DNA from: Owenia fusiformis
Lineage: Eukaryota; Annelida; Polychaeta; Sabellida; Oweniidae
DNA length: 64,000 nucleotides
Assembly (NCBI GenBank): GCA_903813345.2
Contig: CAIIXF020000005.1
Location: 40,957,394-41,021,393, forward strand
Direction of reading: 5' to 3'
A program made the translations under genes and the position numbers. Shown in pieces: positions 1 through 15,100 of the stretch (the first letter of the stretch is position 1; each line of letters opens with the position of its first letter). Below the pieces are notes generated by a model, which was not told the DNA's origin, did not search any database, and worked only from the letters and a program-made list of their open reading frames with translations.

Positions 1-171
1 AATATACAGCGATCTCACCACTCCAGTATGAGTGCAGCATGTCTATTCTAAATCACAGATTCTTTTATGTAAGATTGAACTTCAAATATTCGAGAATTTA
101 TTTTGCAAAAGTACTAAGTCCAGTTCACATTCCATTGAAGTGTTTTAATAATAAGACTAATTGGCAATTAC

Positions 172-3100
172 CTGATATTTCTTCAAGGAAAATCTCGCCA
201 TAAATCTGCCAATAAGGGTAGTATAAGACATCCTTAAATATCTTGATGTAGAAATCCCTGGCAGGATAGAGTAAGGCTTGACTTGAGACTCCATAGGCAA
301 ACAGGAAAACACAGAGGATCACAAGAAAAAATAGCATCTCACGTAACTGGAAGAGAACAAGGAAATAACGTTGAACCAGTAAACCTGGTATTTTGAATAC
401 TAGAGTGGGACTTTGAATCAGATAACTATCATCATATCACAGGAAATACACTGTACATTGCTATAATTTGGAACTGGGTCACACAAGACTATTATATTGG
501 TGGCAGAAAATAAACTTTATTTCAAGTCCTTGTCCTTTTTCCAAACAGCCAAATAACCTGTGTCACCCTGTACCGCATTTTGTAACATATATTTACTTAC
601 TTTTATAATAAAGTAATTTATAACAAAATAAATTATACTGACTGTAATAGTAAAATGTAATAAAAAGTCCTTGCATATATTTGTTTTAAACCCAATTCTG
701 GACGGACAGATTAACCAGGAGTAAAAAGCTAAAAACATACCATTCTTCGAATCATGTTCATCTTTGGCCCCAGCTGACTATGTGCAGAGTATACTCTCAT
801 CATGCGTGCATACATAAACACACAGTTTATCACATACACGTGCCTGGCATAGTCAAACAGGTGAGACCAGATACGCAATATGACGCCCAGGATGAACAAG
901 AAAATTGTTAAGGCATCAAGACGATTGTAGAAAGAGTAATTCCACCAGTCTTTAACTTTTCCGAGAATTGTGTCAGCATTTGATGAGGATACCTGGAAAG
1001 AGAGATTCTTGTAAAAAGGATTTGAATAGGCTTCACAAACTTAATGCTAAAATCTTCGACAAAACTGCAAGCAATGTTCTTTATCGTTCTAAATTAAAAA
1101 CATGGTTATATAAAATGAAGAATTTATGTATGCTCGGGACTCTAGATATTTCAACATTTCTTACCTCTCGTATCTCCTCCATCACCATGGTACCAATCCA
1201 GCCAATCAAAACCCACTCATAAATTGTTGGGGTGGGTCGGAGTTGAAAAAGTATTACATAGGAATAGTAGAGCAGGAACAGCATATAAAGCAGCTGAAAA
1301 GATATAATGTGTATGTATCCTAAATGTTCATCAAGATAAACTATGACTACTTAAATCAATGGCATTACATCAGAAATACAGAATGATTTCAGTAGTAATG
1401 CTGCACTCTTGTCACAATCAGGTTTTCAAAAATCATCAATTCAATTTCTCTCTCAGCTAATCAGAGGGTGGTCCTACACCTTATATACTTTTATGAGGTG
1501 CCCCAAGAGACATGTCATCCCTCATTCTGCATGGATCATTTAATGTTAATTTTGAAATATTCGTCAACACTTAATTTTTTTATTCATATAATAAGTATCT
1601 AGATACAGTTTATGTAGACTTACTGTATTTCCAGCGAATTTAGTCATTGGTGCTCTGTAGAACATGAGCATCTTCTGCCACGGTGAAAGACTCTCTGCAG
1701 CGTTGCCAAGGGGCTGGTAGCGAATGCCACAAAATATTAGAGGGGGGAATATTAGCGCAAGTACAACTCTCCACCAGTCAGAGCCAATGCCTCGTTTCCA
1801 TCGTATTGTGATACAATTCTGGCAACATACAGTTGATAGAAATTTCTGAAATGAAACATAAAGGATTCTATCAATTTATGTAGTTGTATTGTTGGAATAA
1901 AGTTTGTCATAATTTACAATATTTAAAGTAATTTCATAAATCTCTGAAAAAGGTAAATTAATAAAGTATGAATTGATAAATTGAAATTTTTAACTGTTTT
2001 TGATGAATATCATCCTCACTCACAAGTTCTCAGATTCTAAAGACATTTTCCATTTTAAATAAATGCTTTCATTTCTTATCTAGGAACACTGCTAACCATG
2101 TTAATAACACTGCTAACCATGTTAATAACACTGCTAACCATGTTAATAACACTGCCAACCATGTTAATAACACTGCTAACCATGTTAATAACACTGTTAA
2201 CCATGTTAATAACACTGCTAACCATGTTAATAACACTGCTAACCATGTTAATAACACTGCCAACCATGTTAATAACACTGCGAACCATGTTAATAACACT
2301 GCTAACCATGTTAATAACACTGCTAACCATGTTAATAACACTGCTAACCATGTTAATAACACTGCTAACCATGTTAAGAAGTCATTAAATACTTTTTAAG
2401 CTGGTCCATTGCAAAAACAAACTAAATAATGTTCTTGATCTTCCATATGTGACAGAGTGGAAATATTCGAAGGGTAAAATGTATAGGTCCAAATAAATAT
2501 ATAGACATAGATACAGCATGGGCCAAACATTTTACCTACACAAATTGTATATAACATACCTTGTCATTTGCCTCCGCTGCCATTTCTAACACATTCATGC
2601 TACCCCACGTCTCATACTCTCGCTCAACCAAAATGGCTGCCTTATCTGGATCTGTACTGTAGCACTCATCCAGCACTCCACATGCCATTTGCTCAAACTC
2701 TCTGCAAAGAAACCAACATCATACTATCTGTATGTGTGACAATGCTTATCTACATATGTCAATCACTTCTGTAACACTTTTATGTCACCACCAGAAGTGG
2801 TGACACGTTGCTACTGGCAAATGTGATATCACTCAAAATTATCAAATATTCTATGTAAATCCTATAGAAATACCTCACCTCTGACTGTGTAAATATTCAT
2901 CATTTAGATCTGAATCATAGAGGGCAGTGCGGTCTGCTAGAGATTTACAGATGGCACTTGCGGCAATGGCGTTGATAACTGCTTCGTCACCTCGTTCCCA
3001 TAGAAACTTGGCCAACTCAAGCCTGGAAAATACATGTTCACACACAATCATTTGTTTTATTTCAAATGAGAATTCACGCTATGTGAACTGCCAATGCTTT

Positions 3101-3574
3101 ACTAATGTATGGTGCTATGAATATATCAATGTATAATCGCGAGTATAATAAATAGAAATCGTCCAATTTATTCATATTTATTTATTGTTCATTGATTGTT
3201 TATTTTCAATCAAAGTTGCTATTCAATCCATTTCAACATATTTACAACATTTTTCAAAACAAGTAACTTGGTTTCCCTTTCATCACTACTCAACCTTGGA
3301 TGCATACCATATTAAATAAAAAAAACACTGACCTGTTCATGAGAACTGCCCAAATAAATAGTTCACGGAATGGTTTATGGAAGGTTTCATACGATAAAGT
3401 TGCTTGCATTCTCTCATCCTGAACAAGAACCATTGTGTCATTGTTATACAGGTGGTGGTGATATTTTTTGACGAGAGTTTTCAGGAGAGATTGGACATCA
3501 TGTAGGCAGTACATGGAGCTCTTGTGTTTAGTAATCTCAGACAGGAGATCCTTCAAGTGACAATTCCTAGGCAT
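172..3574 (-). CDS. TRPM exons 14-20: pre-membrane region, S1-S5 and pore helix
   Basis: Exon 14 (3333-3574) ends in RELFIWAVLMNR and exon 15 (2879-3022) continues with LAKFLWERGDEAV, the helical stretch that precedes the membrane domain in TRPM proteins. Exon 17 (1624-1845) holds S1 (VVLALIFPPLIFCGI). Exon 18 (1165-1293) holds S2 (LLYMLFLLYYSYVILF) and the start of S3. Exon 19 (741-992) holds S3 and S4, with sparse arginines and the LGPKMNMIRRM linker. Exon 20 (172-346) holds S5 (MLFFLVILCVFLFAYGV) and the pore helix YYPYWQIYGEIFLEEIS, then donor gtaatt. Every junction keeps frame. The selectivity filter itself would be in the next exon, to the left of the window. Confidence 0.9.
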
Positions 3575-6534
3575 CTGCAAATAAGTTCAGTAAGGGTCAA
3601 TATTCATATAAAAAGAATTCTCGTTTTCAAACAAATGTCATTGTGAAATACAGTAAAACCTGAGAACGAGGACCAGAACAAGTCCCTACAGAGACATTTC
3701 TATTACATCCAAAAACAGTTGAGTCAGTCCCTCGATGAGCACAGCTCGTCTGGTGTAGTCAAGCTTTGTTAAAAGATTTGCATTTGTCATTTGAGTCATG
3801 GCAATTAATAATACATCAAAAAGATTAAAATATCCTATAAAAAATACTATTGTGGGTACTGGGCTCACATGGTGTTGCTCATAAATGAATGATGGCTAAA
3901 TGGCAGAAAATAAAAAAACGGATGAAATTTTTTGCCTATTTTTGTAACAAAATTATTTCATACAACTACTCTTTACAATGACATGGCTTTTTACAATGCA
4001 GGACACCTGAAATCATTTCTAAAAATGGTGACCATTTTGAAAATAGGCAAGCTTTTGAACCAGGAGTCATAGGGGGGGTTTCTGTATTGATGTTGAATAA
4101 AAATAACTTGAAATAGGAATCCTATCTACAGAGGTCTTTTAAAAGGCAAATGGTCCAAAAGTGGATTTCGCGAGACAGATGGACAAATCAATATTAACTA
4201 GAATGGCTGAAAATAAAATAAATAGTACCGTGGGTACTGGGCTCACATGGTGTTGCTCAAAAGTCAATGATGGCTAAAATGGCAGAATATAAAAAAATAG
4301 ATGTAATTTTTGCCGATTTTTTTGTAACAAAATTATTTCCTACAACTACTCTTTACAGTGACATGACTTTTTACAGTACAGGACACCTGAAATTATTTGT
4401 AAAGCTAGGAAATGGGCAACAAGTGAATTTCGCAAGACAAAAATGGCAACCATTTTGAAAATAGACAATCTTTTGAACCAGGAGTCATAGGGGAGTTTTC
4501 TGTATTGATGTTGAACGAAAATAACTTAAATCGGGAATCCTATCCACAGAGGTTTTAAGGCAAATGGTCCAAGACATTATGGACAAATCAATGTTAACTA
4601 AAATGGCTGAAAATAAAAAAAACAGATATAACTTTTTGCCCATTTTTTGGAACAATATTATTTCATACAACTACTCTTTACATTGACATGGATTTTTACA
4701 ATGCAGGACACCTGAAATTATTTGTAAAGCTAGGAAATGGGCCAAAAGTGAATTCTGCGAGACAAAATTGGCGACCATTTTGAAAATAGGCGAGCTTTTG
4801 AACCAGGAGTCATAGAGGAGTTTTCTACATTGATGTTGAACAAAAATAACTTAAAACCGGAATCCTATTGATAGAGGTTTTAAGGCAAATGGTTCAAAAG
4901 TAGATTTCGTGAGATAGATGAACAAATCAATGTTAACTATAAAATGGCTGAAAATAAAAAAACGGATAAAATATTTTGCCGATTTTTTGTAACAAAATTA
5001 TTTCATATAATTACTCTTTACAGTTACATGGCTTTTTACAATGCAGGACACCTGAAATTATTTGTAAAGCTAGGAAATAGGCCAAAAGTGAATTTCGCGA
5101 GACAAAAATGCCGACATTTCTTCACCCTTCCATTCCAACTCATAGAACTTGCATCATCTGCAATAGAATAACTTTTGCATGACAAACAAAACAGGGGATA
5201 CAGTGTACATTGATACAATACTACATGAACCATCACATCGTCACTTGACTAAAATCAAGAGAAATGCCAAAAAAACAGTTTCTGGGAAAAGACGAAGAAA
5301 ATAACCTGGCTCAAAGAGGAGGGATCCTTTTTGCAAAAGTGGCAGAACATTCATTGTTTAATGTAAAAGGCAAATTGTGGTTTATGCCAATTTTCCAGGT
5401 TCTTTAATATTTTCTGGGACTGTTAAAAAATTCTGTTATTTTGTGTATTTCCCGTGTTTAATAACTTTTTATCTGGGTTGGTAGGTAAGGTAAAGAAAAG
5501 AGCATAAGGTTGATTGTGTACTGCTTGCTTTTATGTGAATGCTGTGCATCTTAGATACCTTGAAAGATGAGCAGCATAATAATGATTTATAAAGCAATTC
5601 AAACGTTTATATGGCATCTAACCATAATAAAATGAAATATAATCATTAAATAAATAATGTTGTAATGATTAAGCAAGCACATAAACATAAACTTAAGTAA
5701 AAATAATGTTGTTATTATAACCTCTAATTTGCTTGTTTCATTTATGAGAATCCCTTTCAACAAGAATCATTTATGTTTTTCCTTTTAAGTCACAAGTTGC
5801 TTGATACAGAATAGAGGAAGACATAAACATTTAATAAAGCTGATCAAATACATTTGATAATATAGGGATTCATTTCTTGAGAAAAATAAGGATTCAGCAT
5901 GACTTGTTATACATTCAGTTAAGGGCAACATAGAAGTTATGATATCCTGCTGAAGTGTTTTACTTCATCACAACATCCAGGACTGTTCAACAACAGGAAT
6001 ATACTAAATATGGTAGATCTGATTTTTACAATTATCAAATCCTTCTACATCAATCTACTTACAATTTTGTTTATTCATTCATTTTATATCAATTGATATA
6101 ATAAAACATTTCTTAAATGTGAAATATGAGATTTACTTACTTTCAAAAATGGTAAAAATGTACAATATTTATGATAGTTGATACTTCAAAACAATTTTTT
6201 ACATAAAACAAGATTTTACATAATCCTAATGTTTTGATTGCAGGTTTCATACAAATTCTTTCTCCTTATTTGGGCATTCATCATCCTAGGGATCAGTGAA
6301 CCAACAAAGGCAAACAATATAATTGCTGTTATAAGCAAGACCATTAGTAAATGCCAACTGGATTTGCCTCCAGAGGAACGCAACATAACAGTATGGATTA
6401 AATGTATTGGCACTGAGACACAAGATGGCAATGTAGAGGAACTGACAAAGAGGCAATTAGTTCAAAGGTTTGGCCAAACAGATGCATCACTCTGCGGAGC
6501 AATGGCATCTATAGAATGCAAAGAAGTGTTACCT

Positions 6535-6574
<40 letters not shown>

Positions 6575-9500
6575 CCACCATTCCAATCCCCCTTCCTCCT
6601 GATCCAACAATTGAGGGTTTGTCAATCTTAATAGAATTTATTTTAAACATTTTAGTTGAAAATTATTTTTAAACTAATTACATGAATTATTTTTCTGTAT
6701 TATTTTCCTTCAAATATAATCATTCTTGATAATATCTATATCTGTTTATACTAGCTAGATATCTAGCATGTCATCTTTTGACAATTTTTTTTCAGATATC
6801 TCTAATACAGGGTGGTCAAAGAATGGCAATCCTACCACCATTTTAATTCATACTTTAATAATTTTAGGGAATTACCCCTGATATTTGGCACATACAGTAT
6901 ATACAGGGTGATCCAGAAGTAACGTCAAAGATGTTGTAATTTCAAAAGTATTCATCAGATCTTCATGAAATTTGGTATACATGTACCCACAACATTTCTG
7001 AGTTACCATCTCAAAGATTGGAATTCAATCATTTCATTGGTTGAAATTATGGTTGCTATAGTAACCCGATATCGCGTAACCCGGGGCAAATTACTTAACG
7101 TGTAATGCGTAATCTCAAAATATCAACAAGATCTGAAATTGTTATATCCTCAACATTTTATTTCACAACAATATAAATCATACTATTGCACAGTTACTAA
7201 TAATAGTTCATTCTACAAAATTGCCACCATTTGCAACACATTTCTCATGTCTGGATACCCATTCCTTGAACACAGAATTAAATCCATTAGAACTCATTCC
7301 TTGTAGGGCTAGTACTACGGCATTTTTCAATTCCTCACAGGATTGAAAATTATTTCCACTAAGGTTTCTTTTTAGTTCCCCATACAAATAAAAGTCACTG
7401 GGGGCAAGATCAGGTGAATAAGGGGCATGTTCAAATTGTTGAAATCCAAGTGTTTGGACTGTGTTGCTGGTCAGGATTGCAGTGTGCGTAGGGGCATTGT
7501 CCCAATGCAAGATAAACTGCTGCAGATGTCCGGGACGCTTTTTCCTCAGGGAACGTTGAAGATCACGCTTCAGAACCTGAAAAACAAATGTTTAATGGTT
7601 GTTAAACCAGTTGTTTCATTGATTGGATTTGGATTTGAATCATGGCCATGGAGTTATAATTATATTGACAGTGAACAACATTTAAATACTTTAATTTAAA
7701 AATAAAATTCACAGTATGATGTATTATTAGAACAAATGATATCTTACCTTTGCAATGTAAACGGCATTAATTCTCTGGCCAATGGGAACAAAATGGGTTA
7801 ACACCATTCCTCTAATGTCAAAGAATGTCACAACCATTTGTTTCTTTTGTGGAATTCCTGGTACTATTTTAGGCTTGGTTGGTGTTGGGGAGTTGTCATG
7901 TTTCCACGATGAACTTTGTTGCGTGGTCTCTGGGATGTAGAATGATAGCAATGATTCGTCACTCGTAATGATCTTGTTAAGAAAGTCATCTCCATCTCTC
8001 CGATATTTTGCAAGAAAGTCCCTTGAAGCCTTAACACGCCGGTCTTTCTGCTCCTGTGTCAAGTCATGCGGCACCCATTTAGCAGACACCTTCTTTAACA
8101 GACAGTTCTTTGTCAGTATCCGTTGCACAGTCCCATAGCTCAGATCGTGTTTTTCAGCCAATTCTCTGATAGAAATTTGCCTATTGTCCATAACATCAGC
8201 TTCAATTGCTTTGATGGTTTGATCATCGAATGACGACACTGGCCTGCCTCCTCGCTGCTTGTCTACCACTTCATCATATCCACTGGAATACTTGTTAAAC
8301 CACCTGTAAATGTTTCTCTCAGCAATGGCAGCTTTACCATATGCCTTCTTTATCTGTCTTATAGTCTCTTTTACACCTTTCCCCAACTTTACACAGAACT
8401 TAATGTTTGTTCTTTGCTCTATTTTACTCTGACTTGGCGCCATCTTGAATTGGGTGGGTTAGTGTCCTTGGTCATGTTAGTATTTGTCATGGATGATGGA
8501 AGCAATTCAAAGAAATTGAAAGCTTTTTATGAATGCCTATTGTGACATCACAACTATTACATATTTGTTACCATGGCAACAAATATAAAAATCATAGAAA
8601 ACAAACAATGAACATTTTCAAATGTTACTGACTTTTTAAATTAGAGAAATTCACAAAAACGTTATGGTTTCTCTTCAATTTGCCCCGGGTTACGCGATAT
8701 CAGGTTACTATAGCAACCATAATTTCAACCAATGAAATGATTGAATTCCAATCTTTGAGATGGTAACTCAGAAATGTTGTGGGTACATGTATACCAAATT
8801 TCATGAAGATCTGATGAATACTTTTGAAATTACACTGTCTTTGACGTTACTTCTGGATCACCCTGTACATCATTCAATTCGGCCTACTGGCCCACCATAT
8901 TTCATGACCATCAGACTGATAGCTACGGCGCTTTTAACAACATGCTCCATTGGCCACCTTTGCGGCCACTATTGCACTGTGGGAAAACCTGTACACGTTA
9001 TCCAAAATGTCTGTATCTGACTTCTGCCTGTGGGGATATGCCAAAGGTAGTATGTACAAGGATGACTCAGGACAATTGCAGACCTCAAAAGGGAGATCAA
9101 CCATGTCTTTCAGGCCATACCTGCTGAGGAATGCAGTCGGGTCATTGACAACTTGTGGAGGATGGCCTACAGCATGATGATGGCCACACCTGGGGCATGT
9201 TGTTCAAAGTGCTGTAACATTGAGACTACAGTATCTGTCTGATGGTCATGAAATACGTTTTGTTCAATAAAATCCTTTTTAGAGGCCACACCTACCTATA
9301 TTTAAATAATAGATACTTCACATCAATGCATAGCATTCAACCTTTTTTGACAAATAAACTCATCAAAGCATGAACATGAAAAAATGAACTGTATAGAGGA
9401 AGATTTTATTATTAAAAAATTTTCAATTTTTATTTGAGAAATGTCAGAAAATTTGAATATTTAAGAACAAAAGGCTGACATTTTTACTTTTTTCTAAAAG

Positions 9501-12144
9501 TTTGTTTTTCAGAAATCTCTAAAATACTTTTTAAAATTTTAAATTAATGATAAAAACATATTTTCAAACCTTAAAGGACAACTGAAATAGGTTTTCTCAA
9601 CTTTCAGCTACAAAAATGTGATTTTCTTCATTGTAAGCCCAGCGTAGAGTTCTTGCGATAGCCATTATAAAAGAAATGTTAGATAACTGTTAGTGGTCAT
9701 AAATAACTTAATAAAATTAATTGATCAATCAGATTGGCCCCCACGTGATAAGCAATGTCATACATAATTATAGTTCTGGTTTATTGGTTTCTTGTTGGTT
9801 CCTTGGTAATCACGACGTCACTGCAACTGTAGGATTGTTGTGTAAACAAATATCAAAACATCTTGGTATCATGACGTCATGATTTAATAGACCAAAATGG
9901 GCATGTGTGAACCAGTGAGAGATCATGTGGGGCCAATAACGTCACAGCCAATTCAAATATTGCTTATTAAGCTACTAAAACGATCGTTAGAGTGACATGT
10001 CCAAATACATTTATCAAAAAATTATATTGATTCCTTTAGGTAAAAAATACCGTTTCATCTGCTTTAAGCTTTGGAATTATCATAATAATAAAAAGTGTAA
10101 TCAGAATTACAGAGTTGTCTAATAGTTGCTTCTGATTTATTTTTCTCATATTGCTCTCAATGCCTTTGAATTGACAAGTCAAGAAGTTTACATTCACATC
10201 TAATTCATGAAAACAGACCATTTTAAAAAATAAATATTGGATATATAAAATTTCGAAACCAGAATATTTGGCTTAAAATGACTTTATTTAGATAACAGAA
10301 AATCCAAAATGCCGGGAACCTCTGATAGTAACAAATTGGAGGTAAAGCAAACAAAAGACTTTGTTCAAAATAATGTTTTCTTCTTCCAGATACACCTCTG
10401 ATGATATGTGTGGACATTATATTTGTTATTGATGTTTCATGCTCAGTAGTAAAGCAATATCAACGACTAGCCATTGGAATAATAGAAAGCTTCATCCAGG
10501 AAGTAAAGTTCAAAGGTGATGAGACAAAAGAACCAACAGATGATTTGTCAAAATTGTCTGTTTTTAGGGTTCCATTTGCCAATAAAGAATCAGAAACTGA
10601 AAAAACAGTTGGCAGCATTATAGATTTTATGTCTGCATTCAGTCCTGATCAGCGATATCTATCTAACGTTGCCATTATACCTTTTCATGAGACAAGCACC
10701 AATACAACAGTGCCATTTCAAAATAATCGAAGACAACTGCAGAAAGGTCTTAAACAAATCATGAAATATGAGAGGGTCTGTAAATCATTTGGAGACAGGG
10801 CCTATGACAAAGCTGCAGAGTTCTTTGATGCTATTCCAAAAAGAAATCGAAATGTTGTAGTTGTATTTGGTGATGGACGTAATACTGGTGCTAAGCATCA
10901 AAGATTATCTGAACAAGCAATGGAGAGGTTAAAATCTGAGCAAAATGTGGACGTTATATGGGTTGCAACTCCGACTAAGATTTTGAAAACTTCCAAAACT
11001 GCATCAGAGCAAGCAGCAGAAATAGCACGGGGACAGGAACACATCAGACGATATGTGAAAAAAACGCAAATATTTGACATAAGAGATAATGCCTTAAATA
11101 CAAAACTATTTCAGCATTTTTCTGAAAATTATGTATGTGGAAACTAAACATTAGAGAGAAAGTGCTAACTCTCAAAATCGAATAGTTCAATACCGTAGAA
11201 CGGTATTTTGAGATCCAAAATAATAAATGAAAATTGGATAGCATTGAACATTACAGATGTTAACTTACACATAAAACTATTAGACTTTTTTTGAAGTTGT
11301 ATGGGTGTGAAATCTGAGCTATTAGAGACTCAAGCAAGTGATAATATCCAGCGAATTAAAGTTTTAACTCTGAATTGAAGCTAATCTGTCAATATGATGT
11401 CAAAACAATAAACCAAAATAAATGATCAGCTTAAAAGTGGATGTTGTTATAGAATAGCTCAATAAAGAAATGTTACAAGTACAAAATGGTCAATATCTTT
11501 TATAATTTTGGAATTTACTAAAATGCAATTGTGAGTACTTTAAGAGCAAGCTCTCTTACTTGATTAATTTGACACCAGCAGATTTAAAATCCTTTCCATG
11601 GTTACCTGCACAGGACAGATTTCAATAACTTGTCAGTGGTTGAAAAGAGCAACCTTTAAAGGACAAAGGGGAAACATTCCTTTTTATTCTTATTTTATTC
11701 ATAGTTAAAGACATTTAATTGATTCATTCTGCCATTTTCCTACATGAGCTTGCCTCAGCATGTCCCTTAAAGTAAATCTGATGAGCTCCCTGTCTACTGT
11801 ACCACATTGATTTGATCAATTATTCTTTGCTGAAATTCATTCAGATCAGTTGGTGTGTTGTGAAGACCTTGCTTGTAAGGTTGCCCAACAAGAGGAAATC
11901 CCATGGGTTAAGTCAGGTGACCTTAGGGGCCACTAATATCTGGGTTATTCAAGGCTATGATCCCATTTCCAAAGAGTTTGCCAAACCATCTGTAATAGCC
12001 TCTGCCTCTGCCTGTAGGGAGGAGTACCAGTGTTGTCACCACACATACGAAAATGACAATTCTGCTGGTGTTAGAATCTTGGAATGCCGCCCAGGACATG
12101 TTCAACCACTGAGAAGTTGATGCAAGTCATATTTCAAACGAGTC

Positions 12145-12191
<47 letters not shown>

Positions 12192-15100
12192 TGAGTGATT
12201 GCAATAGCTCACTATGTGAGCTAAAAATCATTAGGGTAAATAACAATGGGTTGGATGTCCGATCCTGTTAATAATTTCCTTATGCTATTCTCACTCAAAT
12301 TAATCTAGTAAGCTCTTTAGAATCAGACAGTGGCATTTTTGACATTTTCCAATTTCCTTGTGAACAGGTGAATTTTCAAACACTGTTTCTTATTGTCAGT
12401 AGACAGGTGTTCCTTACAGAGAGGGTCCATTAACATGTAAGTCAATGGAATAATATTTTGTTCTTTTGAAAACTGCTTGTTAACTGGCATTCCTTATAAA
12501 AAGGTGTTCTATCAGACAGGTTTTACTGTATATGAAATTGGAGTTCAAAAAATTTCCAAGCCACGCCTTTTTCTCACTCTTTGGATTGTATTAAAAAGCA
12601 GGAATTGAGTTGGCAGTGAATTCATTTTAATACAGAATTTTACGCAATACCTCTCAGTGTTTTTTTCATTTAACCACGATAATCTGTGTTCATTCTATTT
12701 TTTCACTTTGTGTTCAGTTCCAGTTACACAGATTCAGTTGGCTACTACTTACCTTATTATACAAGTTCCTGAGCCTATAAACTGTCAAATACTCTTTCAT
12801 CACAAGCCCATTCTGCAGCAGCAAGCGCACAAAATCAATCTTATTCTCCAGTAGTGCTTGTGTCATGGTATCATCAAGCATACCCTGAGGCCATGTGATG
12901 TCATCAGTGAAGATCTTGTCAGCAGCTATGTCGCTTCTATTCCACGTCAGTGCTAACTTCAACTGATCCAAATGCTGCTCTGGAGTACTGGCACCTTGAC
13001 CTACAGGACAGAATTGAGGATATGCTCACAATAGTTTTTGACCTTAAGAAGGTCAACAAAGGTCAGATCTCACATCTCTTGTCAGATTCGAACTTTTGAA
13101 AACTTGTATATGATTTTTAAGAAAAATTTGGTGAATTTAAAGTTGAAAAAAACCTTTTTGACCTTTTTAACCTTTTTGACCTTTAAAAGGTCAAATCTCA
13201 AATCTAAAGTCTGATTTGATTTGACATTCTGAGAACTTGTAGATGATTTTGAAAAAAATTGGTCAATTTGAAGCAAGATGAAAAATACTTTTTTTGACCT
13301 TGAGAAGGTCATTGAAGGTCAATTCATTTTTGACCGTAAGAAGGTTAATCTCAAATCTATAGTCAGATTTGAACTTTTGAGAAGCTGTACATGATTTTGA
13401 AAAAATATTTGGTCAATTTGAAGCTAGTTGAAAAAAGACCTTTTTGACCTTTTTTGACCTTAAGAAGGTCATTGAAGGTGAAATCTCAAATCTAAACAAA
13501 TTTAAACTTCTGAGAACTTGTAGATGATTTTGAAAAAAAATATTTGGTCAATTTGGAGCAAGTTGAAAAGAGACCTTTTAGACATTTAACCTTTTTTGAC
13601 CTTGAGAAGGTCATACGAGGGGTGATCAATAAGTAATGGACGCTTTTTTACACAGATGCTTTTTATAGACCAATCCCTTCGATTTTCTTACCAGTGATAC
13701 ATCATTCAATTATCTATCACCTCTGAAGATTTGAAGACAATATATATATTACATGTTGATATATCTTTATTTCCGTGAAGGAGGTACAGGTACCCCGGGA
13801 CCGACATTTACGTCATGCAGGCTGAACAAAACAAACCATTATGGTCATGAATTACCCCATTTAGTTATACCATAGTAATAATATAATAATTTTGAATATT
13901 TTATCATCACTATGTGGTATTCATGCCACATTCATTCCACAGGGCCCTCTAAATAGTTTCCATCAAGTGCTACATGTACACAATTCCTCATCCTCTTAAC
14001 TCAAGATTGTGAGACAAGGCTGAATCCATTCTCTGACATGTTAGTAAGATGCAGTTGCACGGGTTGTTTTATTTCATCAATGTCAATAAACCTGCGTCCT
14101 TTCTCTATAGAAATAAGTAGTATAGAAATAAACAAGTCACATGTGAGCAGATCTGAACAATATGGTGCATTGGCCAAGGGCTCAATTTTGAGGTCCAGGG
14201 ATATTGTTTTCTGAATATTTTGAGATCTGTGGGCAGGTGCAATGTCCATATGGAGTAGGGTGTTCCCTTCTCTCACCACCCCTTTCTTCCACTGAATGCT
14301 TTCTCGAATTGACCTGCAAACCCCTTCCATACAACACTCTGACATTACAATACTCTCTGTTTATGTGTTACCAGTCAGCAAAAAATTTTAAACAACACAA
14401 CACTTGTTGCATATAAAATGTTCAAATCTAACTGAAATTTACCAAACTGGCTAAAATTTGAATATGTGACGTAAATGTCGGTCCCGTGGTACCTGTACCT
14501 CCTTCAAGGAAATAAGGATATATCAATATGTATTATATATCTTGTCTTCAAATCTTCAGAATTGATAGATAATTGAATGATGTATCACTGGTAGGAAAAT
14601 CAAAGGGATTGGTCTATAAAAAGTATCTGTGTAAAAAAGCGTCCATTACTTATTGATCACCCCTCGTAGAAGGTCAAATCTTAAATCTAAAGTCACAAAA
14701 ATTGGAGACCATAACAATGTCAACAATTTTTAGTGGTGACATAAAAAAACATGACTTTATTTAATAATACTGATATGATTGATGATGTTATATAATGGTT
14801 CTATAATTCTATCCCTTTATGAGACCTTTCAGTTTTCATATTTCATTGAAATTCCATACATGGTGTTAATTTATTAATTATCTCAATTCACCCAATTACT
14901 ACATTGATTAAAAATATTACTGAGGATTTTTGAAGCACTGCATTTTACATTTGAGCAAAATGAATATCGTCCTTATACGTATGCAGTACATTTTGAACGT
15001 TGTTGGACTATGATATATTTTTTCAATGTACCCCTAGCAAAGTAGTGACGTGAAGATGGTGATAGTGACTATGGAAAAGGACAGTTTTGCACAATTAAAA

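Noticed and set aside
172-346. Voltage-gated or polycystin-type channel instead of TRPM
   Set aside because: The N-terminal homology region (VVGGAKNF, HFLLVDDG, LKLALTWNRSDIA) is specific to the TRPM family.
2069-2388. Three overlapping long frames (MLLTWLAV, SSVINMV and MLITLLT repeats)
   Set aside because: They come from a 21-bp minisatellite whose period is a multiple of three. No codon bias or conserved protein is visible.
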